A stretch of 6,618 bases of DNA from an uncultured Christensenellaceae bacterium (lineage in GTDB: Bacteria; Bacillota; Clostridia; Christensenellales; UBA3700). Location: assembly GCA_910588015.1 (NCBI GenBank), contig CAJUOK010000045.1:1-6618 (forward strand). Reading direction: 5' to 3'. A program made the position numbers and the translations under genes. The stretch's first letter is position 1; each line of letters opens with the position of its first letter. Positions 6,284-6,618 of the stretch are shown here, piece after piece. The notes under the pieces are model-generated. The model did no database searches. It was not told the origin of the DNA and saw only the letters and a program-made list of their open reading frames with translations.

Positions 6284-6365
6284 ATATGTCATTTCGAGCG
6301 TAGTCGAGAAATCTAATCTGATTGAGATATTTCGACTCCACTTCGTTACGCTCAATATGACATAT
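6284..6365. repeat. Long imperfect-palindrome intergenic repeat, copy 2
   Basis: The element is bounded by a perfect 8-bp inverted pair, ATATGTCA (6284-6291) and TGACATAT (6358-6365). The left arm (6288-6314) reads into a shorter palindrome than in copy 1, with a short apex near AATCTGATT (6313-6321). The right arm, 6322-6365, is identical to copy 1 over 44 bases. It has the same orientation as copy 1 and starts only 5 nt after the stop codon of the gene to its right. In that gene's mRNA it would form a large hairpin directly behind the coding region. Confidence 0.8.
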
Positions 6366-6370
6366 TAAAG

Positions 6371-6618
6371 TTATCTCATTGCCTTTTGCTCTTTGAGGTA
6401 TTCCGCATATCTCTCTATTTGGTCTTCTCTCAAGTCTATCATCTTCTTTGCCGTTGCAAAAGCTTGAGTATCGTCGATTATTACTTCCGTTTCCTTGACT
6501 TTGACCTTCGTTCCTTCGCTTCCTGCGTCTCTTCTGATGTCTTTCATATACTCATCTTCCATTTTAAAGAGCGCTACCGTAGTGTCTTTCTTTACCGTCA
6601 GCTTTATCAACGGATTTA
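6371..6618 (-). CDS. C-terminal fragment of an unrecognised protein (continues past the right edge)
   Basis: At least 82 residues are visible, ending in a TAA at 6373-6371. A TTG at 6610-6608 could be read as a start, but the frame remains open to the window edge (N-P before it), so I treat this as a truncated coding region. The visible part begins with a beta-like stretch (LIKLTVKKDTTVALFKM) and a charged segment. It continues with VKVKETEVIIDD and then a long charged helix (about the last 35 residues, TQAFATAKKMIDLREDQIERYAEYLKEQKAMR in outline). Codon composition looks like a real gene of this genome. I do not recognise the family. In related Firmicutes dgt or other genes often precede dnaG, but these residues do not show a dGTPase signature. 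Confidence 0.65.
   Translation of the reverse strand, partial: NPLIKLTVKKDTTVALFKMEDEYMKDIRRDAGSEGTKVKVKETEVIIDDTQAFATAKKMIDLREDQIERYAEYLKEQKAMR

Larger units (their letters stand above)
5834..6370. other. Repeat-bearing intergenic region upstream of dnaG
   Basis: No convincing gene is visible in this stretch on either strand. It holds, from left to right, an AT-rich segment next to the dnaG promoter, a 12-nt palindrome AGACGTGCGTCT (5910-5921), and a terminator-like hairpin (about 5928-5966). Beyond those are a decayed palindromic element (6024-6079) and two copies of a long palindromic repeat (6102-6186 and 6284-6365). The roughly 97-bp spacer between the copies contains a 13-nt palindrome GGTGATTATCACC (6236-6248). 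Positions 5967-6023 show nothing I can name. Confidence 0.75.

Noticed and set aside
6102..6365. The repeat pair as a CRISPR array
   Set aside because: There are only two copies of about 82 bp, each a long palindrome with dissimilar left arms. The spacer is about 97 bp and no cas genes are present. The features do not fit an array.

Overview
The window is almost entirely a minus-strand macromolecular-synthesis operon from a low-to-moderate GC bacterium. Gene content, the gene order dnaG - rpoD - trmK - nif3 - COG1579 zinc-ribbon gene, and strong AGGAGG-type ribosome binding sites point to Firmicutes, most likely an uncultured-type gut Clostridia lineage. That placement is inference from gene order and protein character; no 16S or other marker is visible.

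Layout, read in the direction of transcription (right to left). The right edge holds the C-terminal end of an unrecognised protein (stop at 6371). It is followed by about 600 bp without a gene (5774-6370). This gap carries two copies of a long imperfect-palindrome repeat of about 82 bp, a decayed inverted relative, a terminator-like hairpin (about 5928-5966) and a plausible sigma-70-type promoter for dnaG (-10 at 5804-5809). Six genes then run as one tightly packed unit: dnaG primase (5773-4040), rpoD/sigA housekeeping sigma factor (4013-2922), trmK tRNA m1A22 methyltransferase (2922-2266), a Nif3/YbgI-type metal protein (2259-1471), a coiled-coil C4 zinc-ribbon protein (1474-770), and a small two-helix membrane protein of unknown role (768-229). 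Gaps are 26 nt, a 1-nt overlap, 6 nt, a 4-nt overlap and 1 nt, so most cistrons should be translationally coupled. A rho-independent terminator at 174-206 closes the operon.

Beyond that terminator lies a second transcription unit that leaves the window at position 1. It has a near-consensus promoter (TTGACA-N17-TATTAT with an extended -10), a 9-bp hairpin right at the predicted 5' end of the RNA, and a purine-rich ribosome binding site at the very edge.

Functionally, the operon joins replication priming (DnaG) and transcription initiation (RpoD) to tRNA modification (TrmK) and two conserved but poorly understood proteins (Nif3 family, COG1579). The core genes look ordinary and intact. I do not see a novel defence, mobile or biosynthetic system. 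The least explained parts are the repeat cluster upstream of dnaG, the structured leader at the left edge, and the terminal membrane protein.
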